A DNA stretch of 64,000 nucleotides. It comes from Trogon surrucura (Eukaryota; Chordata; Aves; Trogoniformes; Trogonidae). Under the pieces are notes generated by a model. The model saw only the letters and a program-made list of their open reading frames with translations. It had not been told where the DNA came from and made no database searches. The position numbers were made by a program, and so were the translations under genes. The stretch spans positions 46,220,514 to 46,284,513 of the forward strand of contig CM036618.1 of NCBI GenBank assembly GCA_020746105.1. Direction: 5' to 3'. How positions within the stretch are numbered: the stretch's first letter is position 1; each line of letters opens with the position of its first letter. Below are positions 36,185 through 48,130 of this stretch, piece by piece.

Positions 36185-38039
36185 ATTGATAAACAGACTA
36201 ATTCATGTGTCTGTTAATTCCTTTGAAGAACTCTAGTAGCATTGACTTCCAACTACAAAATCAGTATTGATATTGTCTCTTCTTCATATTTATCCACACT
36301 AAGGCTCCCCTTTGCTATGGCAAAGCAATTTACTGGTTTGGAATCAGATAATGTGTATTCTCAAGTGTCCCCTGAAATTTTTAAAATTTTCTGTACATTT
36401 GTAACTTCTCTCCCACCAAAGAAATTTAAGCAACAGTTTGAAGAACACAGTTACCTTGCCTCAAAGTTAGTGATCTAGCAATTTTACATTTGTGCTCATT
36501 AAAAAATTTAGAATTAATATCTTTATCACAAAATGCATTAAGCTTGAAGCTTCATTTCCTGATGTGGAACTCATTCCTATTAACCATTTTTCATTTCCTC
36601 CTTGCCTCTATAGCTGATGTTTTTCTCATTGGAAACTGAAACATTTGTTTAATTTGGGGGCCCTGCTGGGATTATTTTTAATCCTGACTACATTCCAATT
36701 AATTAACGATGCTGTATCTTCTTTATCTGCTCTCTTTTTACATGGCTACACATGAAATATTTGGTTTAACTTCCTAATTAGACAACAGTGTAAAGAATTT
36801 TAAAAAGTTTTGGTTTATCCCTATTCTTACTGATTCAGCTGGGTTTTTCCACTGAATTCCTCCTTCTACTATCCCTGGGCTGATTGTACCTTCCTGATAT
36901 CCCATTTTAGGTGACTGACTCCAAAACACAGTCTTGCACACTGCAACACTAGGATTTCTTTTTTTTTTTTTTTCCTGGAGTAGACATGACTATGTCTCCA
37001 CTTTTGCTAAAAGCATTCAGTTTGATCATGTCTGCACAACTAGCCACATTTCTGGTTACTTAGATTTCTGTATGTCTAAAGGAAAACGACCTTTTGCCTG
37101 AGAATCTACCCATCTGCCAATAGTCTGGTGTTTCCTTCATGCAGTTCCAATTGCTTTGAAATCATTGTGAAAACTGATGTCATCTTGAAAACTGAAAACC
37201 GAGAGACAGAGGGTATGAAAAACATGTATAATTAGCAGGGAAATTAACTTAATGCTGAGAGGCAACAGGTGCCTAATCGAGCATCCGAGCAATTTCCTCA
37301 TTTTTATATCTTTTGGGATTTTTTTCCTTGCTAACTGACAGATGAGAGGTAATGATGATACTGATGAAAAAGAACCAGTTAAAAAAACTGAGGAAATCCC
37401 ACGAATAAGCAAGAAACAGCCAAAAGACTGGCAAGCCCACTCTCAGCAGCAATCAGAGAAGGATCTACGTTGATAAACAACAAAAAAAATAATAGAAAGG
37501 AACCATCTGGCTCTACCCTTTGCACAGAAAGGTCAGTCTCTTCTTTTGCTCTGGAAATACCCAGACAGTCACACATACCAGGGCTAGGAGACCAGGAGTT
37601 GAAATCATGGGAAATGACATGTCCAGGCACGTGTCTTTCCAAAGTAAGACATTTGATCTTTGCTACTTCCAGTGTTTTAGGGCCCAGCTTGCACCAAAAG
37701 AGAAGAGTCCATAGAGGCAGCTCCTCTAGTCCCATGACAGCGCTAGGAAGAGAGTGCTTTGTCGTCTTTCAGTTTTTTCTCCGATTTCCTTCTCCTTGGC
37801 TCCCTAATCTCTGAAAAGCACAAGCACTCTGGAGAGGTAAAGGCTTCTTGATTTCGAGAAGAGTGCAAGGATGTTTCTCATAAGGGTGTTCGAGTCTTGA
37901 AACAACATGTATTTTTTTTCAAGCCATTCAAAACACTTATAGCCGTTGCACTTCTTCCACACCCTAAGTTTTGCATTCTTCACAGAGTACCCTTATTTAG
38001 CGTGTAATGATTTTGGAGCTGTTAAATCTTTACATTATC
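36185..38039. other. Unique sequence, no gene supported
   Basis: A T run at about 36959-36974 is the only low-complexity feature. ORFs at 37379-37814 overlap each other on both strands and show no family signature. Confidence 0.45.
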
Positions 38040-38480
38040 CCAACAACATGTCAATTAAGGGAGGCATTTTATACAGATTACAAAGATTTGTCTGAGGTGG
38101 CCACAGCTTTGTTAAAGCTGTTTTGTGGACATCTTCATAATTAATGGAAAAATCATTAGGAATTCAGTCTTTATTAACCCCTGTAGCTGCAGGGGCCCAT
38201 TTCATCTTAATTGCATTCATTTGGCACTGGCAGTATTATACAGCATAATCACTAATAAATGATCTTTTAATTTGTACCAATCAAGAGAGCTTGCTTTCAT
38301 GCCAATATTCCTGTTTCTTTGATGTTGACCTGTCTTGATTTTTGATCATTTGAACTTAAGATGATTTACTGGAAAATCAATATCAATACCAAATCTGCCG
38401 TATTCATACATATGTGGTTAAGTTCAATTTGACTGTATTTTGATTGAAATAAGTAGTGCTTGATTATCCATTCAGATTTT
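38040..38480. promoter_or_regulatory. Candidate conserved non-coding element (pattern only)
   Basis: The stretch is unique, CpG-poor and dense in homeodomain-type cores (TTAATGG, TTAATTGC, TAATTTG). It also carries a TCF-like ctttgatg phrase and a near-palindrome CCCCTGTAGCTGCAGGGG at 38178-38195 (16 of 18 bases symmetric). No ORF of note crosses it. This is inference from texture alone; no alignment was possible. Confidence 0.2.
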
Positions 38481-39176
38481 ATGAAATAATCAGGTTGGGA
38501 AATCTAGTCCTGTATTCTTATTCAAAGGCAAATAATTAGAAACTGTAGGAAAACTGCAGAGCTGGGATGGCAATAGAAGTAACACTTCAGATCCCACTAA
38601 TTAACCAACTTTGTCTGTAATCTCCTAAAGGCCTCCACCAATAGAGTAATATGCTATTACCCGTTTAGTGGGGCCAACTGGGGCTTTGGCTACACTTGTT
38701 AATAAGAAAATCTGAGACAGTTTCTCTCATTATACCCCCTGTCAGCACTGTCTCTGCAGTATAAAATAGCCATCATTGTTCTGTTGGTCAGTTAACCAGA
38801 AATCAGACTACTGTAAAAAAATACTTTACAGCTAATTGAAAATGACTGAAACATTCCCTTATCAACCAGTTGCTTTGTGCTATTTGAAGAAAATATAAAT
38901 GTTGGTGAGGGAGGGCAAACACAAAGTTCAGTCCTTTTAATTAATACCCCCTACTTGAACTAGAATTATTGACTTAGCTAAAGACAAAAAAACCTTACAG
39001 CTATTACTTCAGCCTCTTGTTTATGAATTAAAAGGGAAAAAAAATACATGATAGCCTTCCTAATATTATAGCACTTGCTTCCCTAAGTACTGAATTAATT
39101 TATTGAGAATTTACAAGTAAATCTGTTAATTACTATGAGCAATACAGGTCTCGTCTAAACTATTACTGCACAGTTA
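38481..39176. other. Unique sequence, no gene supported
   Basis: No repeat or exon is recognised. The texture is similar to the preceding candidate non-coding element. Confidence 0.4.
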
Positions 39177-39283
39177 CACTGTGATGGAGCTCCACTACTG
39201 GCTGTGAGACAAACAAAAAAAAAAAAGTAGCTCATTCTGAGGTAGGAGGGAATGAGCTGGACCACTACAGCTGCATCACAGTG
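39177..39283. repeat. Inverted repeat, 15-bp arms
   Basis: Arm 39177-39191 (cactgtgatggagct) and the reverse complement of arm 39269-39283 (cactgtgatgcagct) match at 14 of 15 bases, with 77 bases between. It could be the ends of a small non-autonomous DNA element or a folded repeat; no target duplication is obvious. Confidence 0.6.
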
Positions 39284-40284
39284 GGGATTGTAGAGGTCTC
39301 TCCTGTTCTTGTGTTGCTGCCTCACCCTCTCTTTTGCTTGCAGATACTGTAGATGGCTGACCTCCTTCCACCAGTCTTTGATGATTTGGCGCAAAGGGGT
39401 CTGCAACAATCTCCAGGTACAAAAGAGGGATAAAGTTGAGTGCATTTGCATGTGCAAATTAGACGACATTTCATTTTATGTCACTCCAATTTTCAGTGCA
39501 AATATTATAAATCCATGAAATGAATAAGCAAGATGAAACAATTGATTTCCAGTTGTTGAGATACGTACATGAAGGAAGCAAATGAAACAGCTTTAGCACT
39601 GCTTTATTGCTGTGTCTTATGTGATTGGACATATTTTGCTTTGATTAAGACTATTAATGGTTTTCTTGGATATTTTTGTCAAGCAATGAATACACACATA
39701 TACAAAATTCTCTTGAAATCTTAACTTATCAATCAGAGGAACCTCTAATATCTCCTTTTAAAAAAATCTGTAGGCTATGCATTCACTTTTATAGTCACTC
39801 AAAAGAAAAAAATCTCAGTCCTAAAGAATCGCATGCTACTCATTGCACAGTTCACCACATAATTTGGTTTTATTTGACTCTACATGTTACGAAGTCCTTC
39901 CCAGGAAAGATTCAACAAAGATTCAAGACACAATTTTAAGAGCTGAGTGAAAAGAAGAGTATCTTCCACGCCACGCTCTGCATGAAGTTTGCTCGTAGCT
40001 TTCTGGGTAAGCTTGAGATCTCACATGACTAACCTTTAAAACCTACCTTGACATAAATAAGAGCAATGAAAGACTTTTGATCTCTAGGACAATTTTTAGT
40101 TGGCTTTAATTTGGTAAGATGAAAAGTTAGTAAGAGAAGCGTAGTGGTTTTGTTCACCAGCATATGCCTCTACTACCTGACTGCAGAAGAGTCACTGCAC
40201 ATCCCATCAGAATGACACCAGCCTTTTTACCTCTAATCCTCACTAGCCATGCCAATTTTTTCCATATTTATTATTCTTATCATG
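39284..40284. other. Unique sequence with one exon-like segment
   Basis: A good acceptor (ending at 39343) and donor (39417) enclose 73 bases; see findings. Nothing else is recognised. Confidence 0.35.
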
Positions 40285-40580
40285 GATGAGTACTTATGTC
40301 TGTTCTGAATTTGTTCTCCTTTAATTTCCATTTATGTTCTTCTTGTCCTATCTTCTTGAGCTGGTCTGAAAATAGCAGCTCATGTTGACATTATCTGTTC
40401 CATTTAAAATTTTAAATACTTCAATTAAATCACCTCTTAAGTGATTTTTCTTTCCAGAATTCATAGATTTAGATGTTCAGCTTGTCCTCAGAACTTATAC
40501 TTTCAACCTTGCCACCCTTATAAGAACAGCAATATCACATCTATAATATATACCAAAGGTAACATTGTGCAGCTTGAATG
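40285..40580 (-). mobile_element. Ancient CR1/L3-like LINE remnant
   Basis: On the minus strand, a segment around 40350-40445 reads RGDLIEVFKILNGTDNVN, the conserved C-terminal signature of ancient CR1/L3 LINEs. It is preceded by degraded cttgtcctcag and aagaacagcaatatc phrases from the upstream coding part. It is much more diverged than the avian CR1 copies and probably predates birds. Limits are approximate, and weak similarity may extend to about 40720. Confidence 0.68.
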
Positions 40581-41621
40581 TTGTCTCTAACTTTCTTAAA
40601 CATATATATTCTGCTGCCCTGGCTAACTGTCCTAGATAGCATGTCTTTCGAATCACTTTTTAAAAGTTCTTGTCAAAGTCAGCTGCATAAGTTATATTCT
40701 ATTTGCCTTTAAATGTGCTGTATAGTTCTGAGACCAGAACTTGTTTTATTTTTTATTTTTTTAAATAACATTAGTTCTTATAATCATGTAATACCCATTT
40801 AGTGGATGGAGGAAATTTTTTTAAAATTTCACTTTAATGTTATACATTAATATTTATCCTCTATATTTGGAATTGCCTTTCTCAATGTGCTTTATTTTTA
40901 TAGAAAACTACCAATTTTTAATTTGCGGTTCTTCAACTTGCAGTTACGCACCTTCACATTCTTCCCATGCTATTTCCAATTCAGTTACAAGTCCCCCAGT
41001 AAAGTACCGCTACAGGCACATTTTCAAATTTTATAGCAAATAGTTTATGCAGAACATAATTTGTAAAAATACTGTAATAAATTAGAGGGCTTATTACAGA
41101 GTGCTGTTTCCATTTCAATATCCAACCAGCAGAGGACTGCTTAATCTCCATAGTGTAGGAGAGTTTCAGAAAGAGCATGCAAATTATTCAAGGACTGCAA
41201 CTTTGCTGTGAAGAAAATATCAGGTATAAAGTAACTCAGGTGAAGTCTTCATTGTTTGGAGTCCTGTAATTGTGAACACATGCTTCAGATGCTTGTATCT
41301 TTTTTTTCCTGGCAGCCCTACTAAAAAAAAAAACCCAAAACCAAAAAAACCCCAGACTACTTACCTGAAGTGTGTACTGGCCCTTGGAGACTGTCTAAGG
41401 ACTAGAACATGAAACATTCATTGTCTTCTACAGTGCCTGCTTATGTCTTCCTACTGCCTCGATGTAAGCAAACAGCCGGGGCATTGGTGTCCTACAGCTC
41501 TCACGGAAGCACTCTCTGGCAGGGTCTTGTACCTAGGCAATAGTTAATGGAAAGGAATTTCTGCGATAGAAAGATGAGGAAGGAAGAGCTGGGAGGTGGG
41601 AATTTTGCATCACGTTGGCCC
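40581..41621. other. Unique AT-rich sequence, no gene supported
   Basis: It may contain a further faded part of the ancient LINE to about 40720. An A/C-rich run lies at about 41322-41353. Nothing else is recognised. Confidence 0.4.
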
Positions 41622-41780
41622 CAGACCTTCTGTGTGACTTTGGTAAGTGGCTGTGATGGGATGGAGTGGAAGCCTTATCACTAACTTAAATGAAAGGAGG
41701 ATCTCATTTAGTTACAGCCGTCTCCTCATTTTCTCATCTGTCAAACAGGATAATTATCCTTACTGAATTCTTTGGTGAGC
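41622..41780 (+). mobile_element. MIR-like ancient SINE remnant, interrupted
   Basis: The phrases agaccttctgtgtgacttt, ggtaagtgg and, after about 60 unrelated bases, tctcctcattttctcatctg and aaacaggataattatcctta follow the order of the MIR core and 3' part. The middle appears to hold an insertion or faster diverged segment. The family is assigned from memory. Confidence 0.55.
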
Positions 41781-44700
41781 TACAAAAAAACATGATGAAT
41801 GTCTCCAGTAGGAGTTGTTACGAAACACGGCACCTTGGAAACATACCTGAGCTGGCTCTGAGTAAAGCAGCTCTGGAGCCGGCAGCACAGCAGCTTCATC
41901 AGCTGAGACGCACAGTTCATTAGCGCAGATGGAATGCCTCGCTAACGACTTTGACTGTTTCCTTGAGCTCAGCTGGTTTCTTTGCAGAGTTTTGCCATGC
42001 TTCATAGAAGTACCAGTTTGCTGAGACCTAACATAAAACAGGTTGCAGAGTGCTGTGTTGCATGATGTAGGTACACGTGTCTAATCCTGAGATGTATTCA
42101 TAGCATGGGTGGAACAGTCTGAGGTGGGGCAGAAAGACTCAGGGACCTTCACTCACCCACAATGAAACTCCAACCCAGCTCCCAGTTTAGAGGAATCCTT
42201 AATATCAGTGACTTGTTCCTGGAAGACCAGGATCAGTCAGTAACCAAGTCTGGTAATTTTCCTTTCACAGCATCCTGCTCCCTCCGTGAGGTGGGGAAGG
42301 CACAGCGCAGAGCCAGTCACGCAGCTCCAGCGCCACAACTTCTCTCTGACAAAGCAAAAGACTCAATTTCTCAATTTGGAGTTGCTCAGTAAAGCAGACT
42401 GAATGGGGGCCAGAATGTAGCCCCTAAAATGTGTGGTTATTTTTTTCAGCATTTAAACTAAATACGGAGCCAGACAGATTTACATGAAAGTGAATTTTAA
42501 AAAGAGATAAAGTGCTCAAAAAGGAAAATACTGCTGTCATATAGTTCTGTTGCCTGTAAAATGGGCGAGAGATTTCGTTTTGCATTTCTCTTGTGCCACT
42601 CTTCAAGACACAAGAAATGCATTGGATTTATTTAAAAGTTGTAACCCTGTGATCTGGAAGTCTTTTAACGCTGAGGGTTTTTTTTTTAAAAAAAGGAATC
42701 CCATCTTACAACTAGCCTTCACAGTGTGCTCTTGGGCACCCTTTTTGGCATTGTGCTGTCAGTGCGTTTGATTTGCTATCTGCGTGTGATGTTATGTGCC
42801 ATATTGTCACAACTTAGGAAGAAGCAGTAAATTGAAGTCGAGTCCTCATTGGAATGAAACTCCCATTTTAAGGAGAAATTCAGATCTATTCAGTTTGACC
42901 TTGGAACCTGAATTAAATCTTTAGAAACTCAACTTTCTTGAGGGAAGTATGAGGTTTGTATAAGCCTGGATATATTAAAAGCTTGTACAGCTCTGGTACA
43001 GTGCACGTGCCAGGATGGTTAATTTTTAATTTAGAGGACAATGAGAAAATCAAAGGGCTTCACCTGAACTAATTTTCACTGCGTTAATTTGTTATACTCA
43101 AAGCTGGTTTATAAGCATTTAACAATCCATTAAAAGCAGTATTAAAAGCTCAGTTGTGATTTTTACAGAAACATCTTTGTGTGTTTAACCTGATTTCTGA
43201 ATGGAATTTTTATAGTTTGGGGTGGTATCATAAAAATGCACATAACTCTAGGCTGGATTCCAATTTTGTATTGTAATAAGCAGCATTTTATGTATAGGTC
43301 TGTATGCACATGCAACAAATCATTCAGAAAGAAAAATCAAGTGGATGTGGTTATTGAAGATGAGGATAGCATTTACCTGCTTGAAATTTGATGCATATAA
43401 TACATAAGGGGATGTCCTTGCTTCAGTCATAAAACTAATCCATTTAGATTGTCAAGTCAGGGAGTTGGATACAATACGCATTTGCAAGACTACAGCATGT
43501 CACCAACAGACTGTTGCAGAGCAGCTGCCACACTGGAAAGTAAAGCCAGAACCCTTGTTTCTGCCCTGCCTGTGGTGGAGCAAGGCAAATAGTAAATTAC
43601 CCAGGCTTGGGTAAATGAATTTGCCCTACTCCTACGCAGAGGCAACACCTGTGATTTCTAAAACGGCCAAACATTTTGCTCCTGCTCGCTATCATGGCTC
43701 AGTAAATGCTGACTTATCTTCAGTAAATGTGCATGCAGCAAATCAATAAGAAGTTGGGGTGCTTGTTTGTAGAAACAACAGAATAATTTTGGCACACTAT
43801 TAAGATGTTGATGACTCACTTTAGTGTGACTTCAAGAGCTGCCAAGAAATATTGCTAAGCTAATGTAAGTCTAGGTAAAGCAGAAACGATAGGTACACTG
43901 CAACCCGCATGTCAGAGTCAAAGGGAGGGAAAATAAAAATTTCTGGTGCTCACAATTCCTTGCACTGCAGTAAGACTTGGGGGTTAGGCTTAGCATTTTA
44001 TGTCCATGCTTTCACAGGGGAAAAAAAATGAACCAGAGTAGATTTTCAACAGCAGGGAATGTTGAAGGTTAATGCCAGAAGCTCCTCCGTTTCCATGTAC
44101 CACTGGTGATGTGCAATGTTCTCTGAGTGCTGAACATTTGCGCTCTGGAGTGTAGGAATAAGACGGAGAGAAGCTCCATCAAGGACTGAGGAGGTGCGTC
44201 AAGGTGGAGATGGATGGATTCAGTGCAAGACTCATGGTACATGATTTTACAGCTTGGAAAAAATCACTTAGTACAGCCAGCCTGGAAAAACTCTGCTTAA
44301 CAGCATTTTCTGCAGGCAATTTCCCTTTTTAGGCCTTTAGGCACACTCTGCATACATTTTATGGAGACCCATCTGCAACATGGTGCTGAATAAGACACCA
44401 CAAAGCATGGATTCCTTCACTAACTTGCAGAGAAACAAGAGTGTGACCAGCATCAGTGGCCAGCTCTGTAATTTAAACTTGCTTCTCAAACGATCGGCTC
44501 TCCTGGGCATGGGGGAATTTAGCCTTGGCAGCCCACCTTCCTTGGATGCGGAAGAGCATCTCTGTATGCTAACTGTGGCAGTGTTTTTCTTACATGGGTT
44601 TTTTTCCATCATTCTCAAAGACAAAGCATCTGATGGGTGATACTGAACCAGAGACCTGGGAGCTGAAATCTGTGAATACTCTCAAATTAAGTTATGCTCC

Positions 44701-46839
44701 TGAGTTCCTTTCCCTCTTAAGGGAGTGACAACATACATACTAATGTGCAGATTAACGTATGTGGGGTACGCTGAGACAAAAGAGTTATAATACAAATTAT
44801 TTGTGACTTTTGAAGTTCACAATAATAGCCACAGGAGCGAGCTATTTTTAAAAGTACTACAGAACTCTAGTAATTTATGCACGTCTCTTCAGAGAAGTTG
44901 TTATTATTATACGATCATTTTCCATATATAATTAGCTTTTTCTTTTCTTTGCTGATTCACCCATTTCCTCTTAAACCCTTCATGCGTGTGATTGAGAAGT
45001 GTCAGCTTGCACACGGGGGAAGGGGAAGAGGTAGAATCAAGCTACACACCTGATCTATAATATGGTCTTTTAATCAATAGAGGCAGTTTCTGGTCTTGTC
45101 AATTGCAGAGGAAGAGGGGAAAATTCACTAAAACAACCAGTGATTTTTTTTGATGGGGGAAAAGTCAGAAGGGGGTGGGGAAGGACACTGAGAATAGGAT
45201 CCTTTGTTCAGTGAAACAAATGTTAACACCAGAATACAGATAAAACTTTATGTATTATTAAAGAATACATTTTGCTGTTGGAAAAATGTAATGCAACCTG
45301 GAATCATTTATTCAAACTGGTAATTCTTTTCATGTTGTCACATTACAAAAAGTCTTGACGTGTCTTGTGTCTGACTGAAAATATAAAACACTGTGGTAAA
45401 GGCAACTAATAAGAAGGACTACATTTTCTCTCGCCTGAAAGCCACCGCAGAAAGAAATTACAAAAAAAAATCCAACAAACCCCCCTGCAAAAAAAACCCA
45501 TCACATAATTTGATGGGAAAGGAGAAGGGGAAAAAAGCAAAGATATTCTGATAGGTCATTTTTTTTTTCATACATGAGCATTTAGTCTACAGTAATCTAC
45601 CAGGACTGTCAAATTTGATTGAAAGATAATGCAAGATTTTTTTTTCTTGCCACAATTTATAGCATGTATCCATTAGGAATAATTATGGTTGCATGATTTT
45701 GCTAGCTGTTATCTCTACAAGTGTTACTAATGGTTTTATCAATTACTCCCTGTCCAATAACTGCATGGTTGTAACCTAATTTAAAGACACTCTATCACTA
45801 GGCTGATTTGTGTAGTTGTAAATGACAGCATTTGAGACACCAGCCAAACGACTCACTTCAGTGACTTAGTTAGTCTCTGATAATTAACAATTAGTAGGTA
45901 CCTAGGAATAACTCAAGAGACTAGAGTTCCCATGTTTCCATTTCTCATCCAAATACAAGAAGTTACCAAGATTATCTCCTGTAAACATAACCCTGTAAAT
46001 AAAATCTCCTTCTTCTGTGATTGTAAAAAAATGTGTTTAAATAAAGATTAACAGGTGAGGAATAAAACAGAACCAAACTTTAGGATCCATGGTTGTAAAA
46101 CACACTGACAACCGAAGAAGGAGATACTGGATTATACTTCATGGTTTTGCTGTTAGTGCTACAGTTGAAAAGCAAACCCAGAGTACTAAAAGGGAAATAG
46201 CACTGGCAAAAAATGTGCTATTTTCTTGAACTTTAGAGCAAAAACGCTGGATGTGCAAAAAGGAACACTTCATTACAGATCATTAGTGCGGTTTTATGTA
46301 CAGCTCAGAAAGGTATTGCCTACTCAGAATAGACTGGAAAGAATTCTGAAATCTATTTTAAATGAGTGTAAAAGACAGTATTCCTCCAAGGATGTTATCT
46401 CTGAGGATTTTGAAGAATTTTGCCATTAAAAAAAATCTCTCTTCCTAAATAAGACTCTGAACTCTAGGTTTAGAGCAGGATCGTGTACTCTTGTACTCTA
46501 CCTATTCCTTTGTAGGCACAAAGATACTTAAAATAACAGTCAGTGATCAGGGAGTGAGGTTTCTGCAGTGCACAGTCCTTTGCACAGTCCATTAGTATAT
46601 TTGAATTTAGCTTGATGGGGCAAAATTGCCTGGAATAATTCATCATTTGGGTTATTGTGTCAGATCTTAGTACATCATCTCTTTCAGATTATCCAAGATC
46701 CCAAAGTAACAATCTTTCCCTAGGAGCCTTGAGGGTTGTATGTTTATAAAATGCTGCACTTTACCCACTCAACAGTCTGATGACATTTTCAGGCTTACAT
46801 GCAAAACCAATATCTGCTATGAAGCTTGCACACTCTTCG
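41781..46839. other. Unique sequence, no gene supported
   Basis: The longest stretch without a clear repeat. It holds a slightly more CpG-rich patch near 42280-42350 and ORFs of up to 95 codons with no family features. A 3' exon-like ORF at 46190-46429 and a motif-rich patch at 45540-45900 are discussed under findings. Confidence 0.4.
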
Positions 46840-47075
46840 TAGGAACACAGTAGCTGCCACACTGGATTAGATCAGCGATCCATCCAGCGTGGTCCCCCGT
46901 CTCTGACAGATGCCAAATCCCGGCTGCTTTAGAGGAAGGTGCGAGAAACCTTGTCAGAAAAAAAAAAAAAAATAATTGTAGAAACACCTGTCTGTAAAGG
47001 GAGTTACTTCTTAAACCCTTAGTAAGTGGCTGGCTTATGCCCTAAAGCATGAGTGCATATACGCTTTAAAAAATA
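46840..47075 (-). mobile_element. Ancient LINE 3' UTR (CR1/L3-type), minus-strand copy
   Basis: The phrases aggaacacagtagctgccac, actggattagatcagcgatc, catccagcgtggtcccccg, ctctgacagatgcc, gaggaaggtgcgagaaacc, gagttacttctt and ggctggcttatgccctaaag match in order a repeat that I recall from turtles, crocodiles, birds and mammals. I associate it with the 3' end of an ancient CR1/L3 LINE. An A run at 46958-46972 interrupts it. The name and strand are from memory. Confidence 0.6.
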
Positions 47076-47799
47076 CAGGGGGTTTGTTATAATTACAGGA
47101 GCTGTCACTATCCTTAAAATATTTGTATTACATTCTTGATCTCAAGGCTATGTCTAGATTCTTCAGCACAGTCCCACTTCCCTGATCATTATCCAGGTTG
47201 AGGGCTGACCCAGACAGGCTGCAGTTCGCTTTTAGGCAATGTGGCAAAGTTTCTTTCTCCTGGGAACCAAGTCCTGGCTAGAGATGGGGGGGACAGAGAA
47301 TGTCTAGCTCCCAACCTCACACAGCCTCTCAGATCAAGTGATTTAAACACAATCACAGAAACCAAACTGCAATTAATTAATTCAGTTGCGTTGGTTTGGG
47401 CATTTTATAAGTCTTTTTTGTAGCATTTGAATTTTCTTTCTTGTTCCTTGACCCCATGCTTTTGATTCTTAGAACAAGTACATAAATAGCCTCCTTTTTT
47501 TCCCACTATATATTTGTTATCTTTAATACTCTTACCATTTTCTCCTATTCACCCCCATTCTAAAGCAAACAATTGCAGATCCTTTTTTCTTTTTTTTTCC
47601 TTAGCATACATTCATTCATTTAAGCATTTCATTGCCATTTTGTAAGCTCTTTATTTTCTAAGATGCACTACACATAGTATGCTGAGGGTGTACTACTCAT
47701 TTATCTAATGCCATGAAAATAATTTTGGTTTTGTTCTCTGCCTCCAAAGCCTTCCTTAATGTAAATATTGTTTATTAATGCTAAATGACAAAATACATG
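47076..47799. other. Unique sequence, no gene supported
   Basis: Nothing is recognised apart from a T-rich patch near 47583-47600. Confidence 0.4.
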
Positions 47800-48130
47800 C
47801 CTCTGATTTTAGCTTAATCTGATGATGATATTCATCAGATGAAAGAGCATTTGTCCATTCAGTGAGCTGATAAAACAATCTCGAGGCTGGATTACTAAAG
47901 CCAGAGACGATCGGCAAAATGTAGTTTTAACCTCACCCACCCTTCCTGGTTCATCTGCATATTCTTTTGAAAACCGCTCATTGAGTATCTGTAGACCAAA
48001 TGATGTCATCAGGCACAGCATGCAGCCACTACAAGTGGGACAATTATAATTTTTGTAGCTGATTAATCATCATGAAAAAGTAACAGTCAATTGACTCAAT
48101 CATACATCCATGGTGATTAATCACACTTCA
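47800..48130. promoter_or_regulatory. Candidate enhancer: three regularly spaced palindromes
   Basis: TGATTAATCA occurs at 48060-48069 and again at 48114-48123 (extending to a 12-base palindrome at 48113-48124), with GTCAATTGAC at 48086-48095 between them. Centres are 26 and 28 bases apart. TGATTAAT is a known PBX-HOX type composite site, and the palindrome carries it on both strands. The preceding 200 bases are unique, non-coding in texture and contain tcatctgcatattc (octamer-like). Function is inferred, not shown. Confidence 0.4.

Noticed and set aside
35947..36195. ATAAACA repeated on both sides of the CR1 at 36 kb
   Set aside because: Only 7 bases, A-rich and not directly at the element edges; likely chance.
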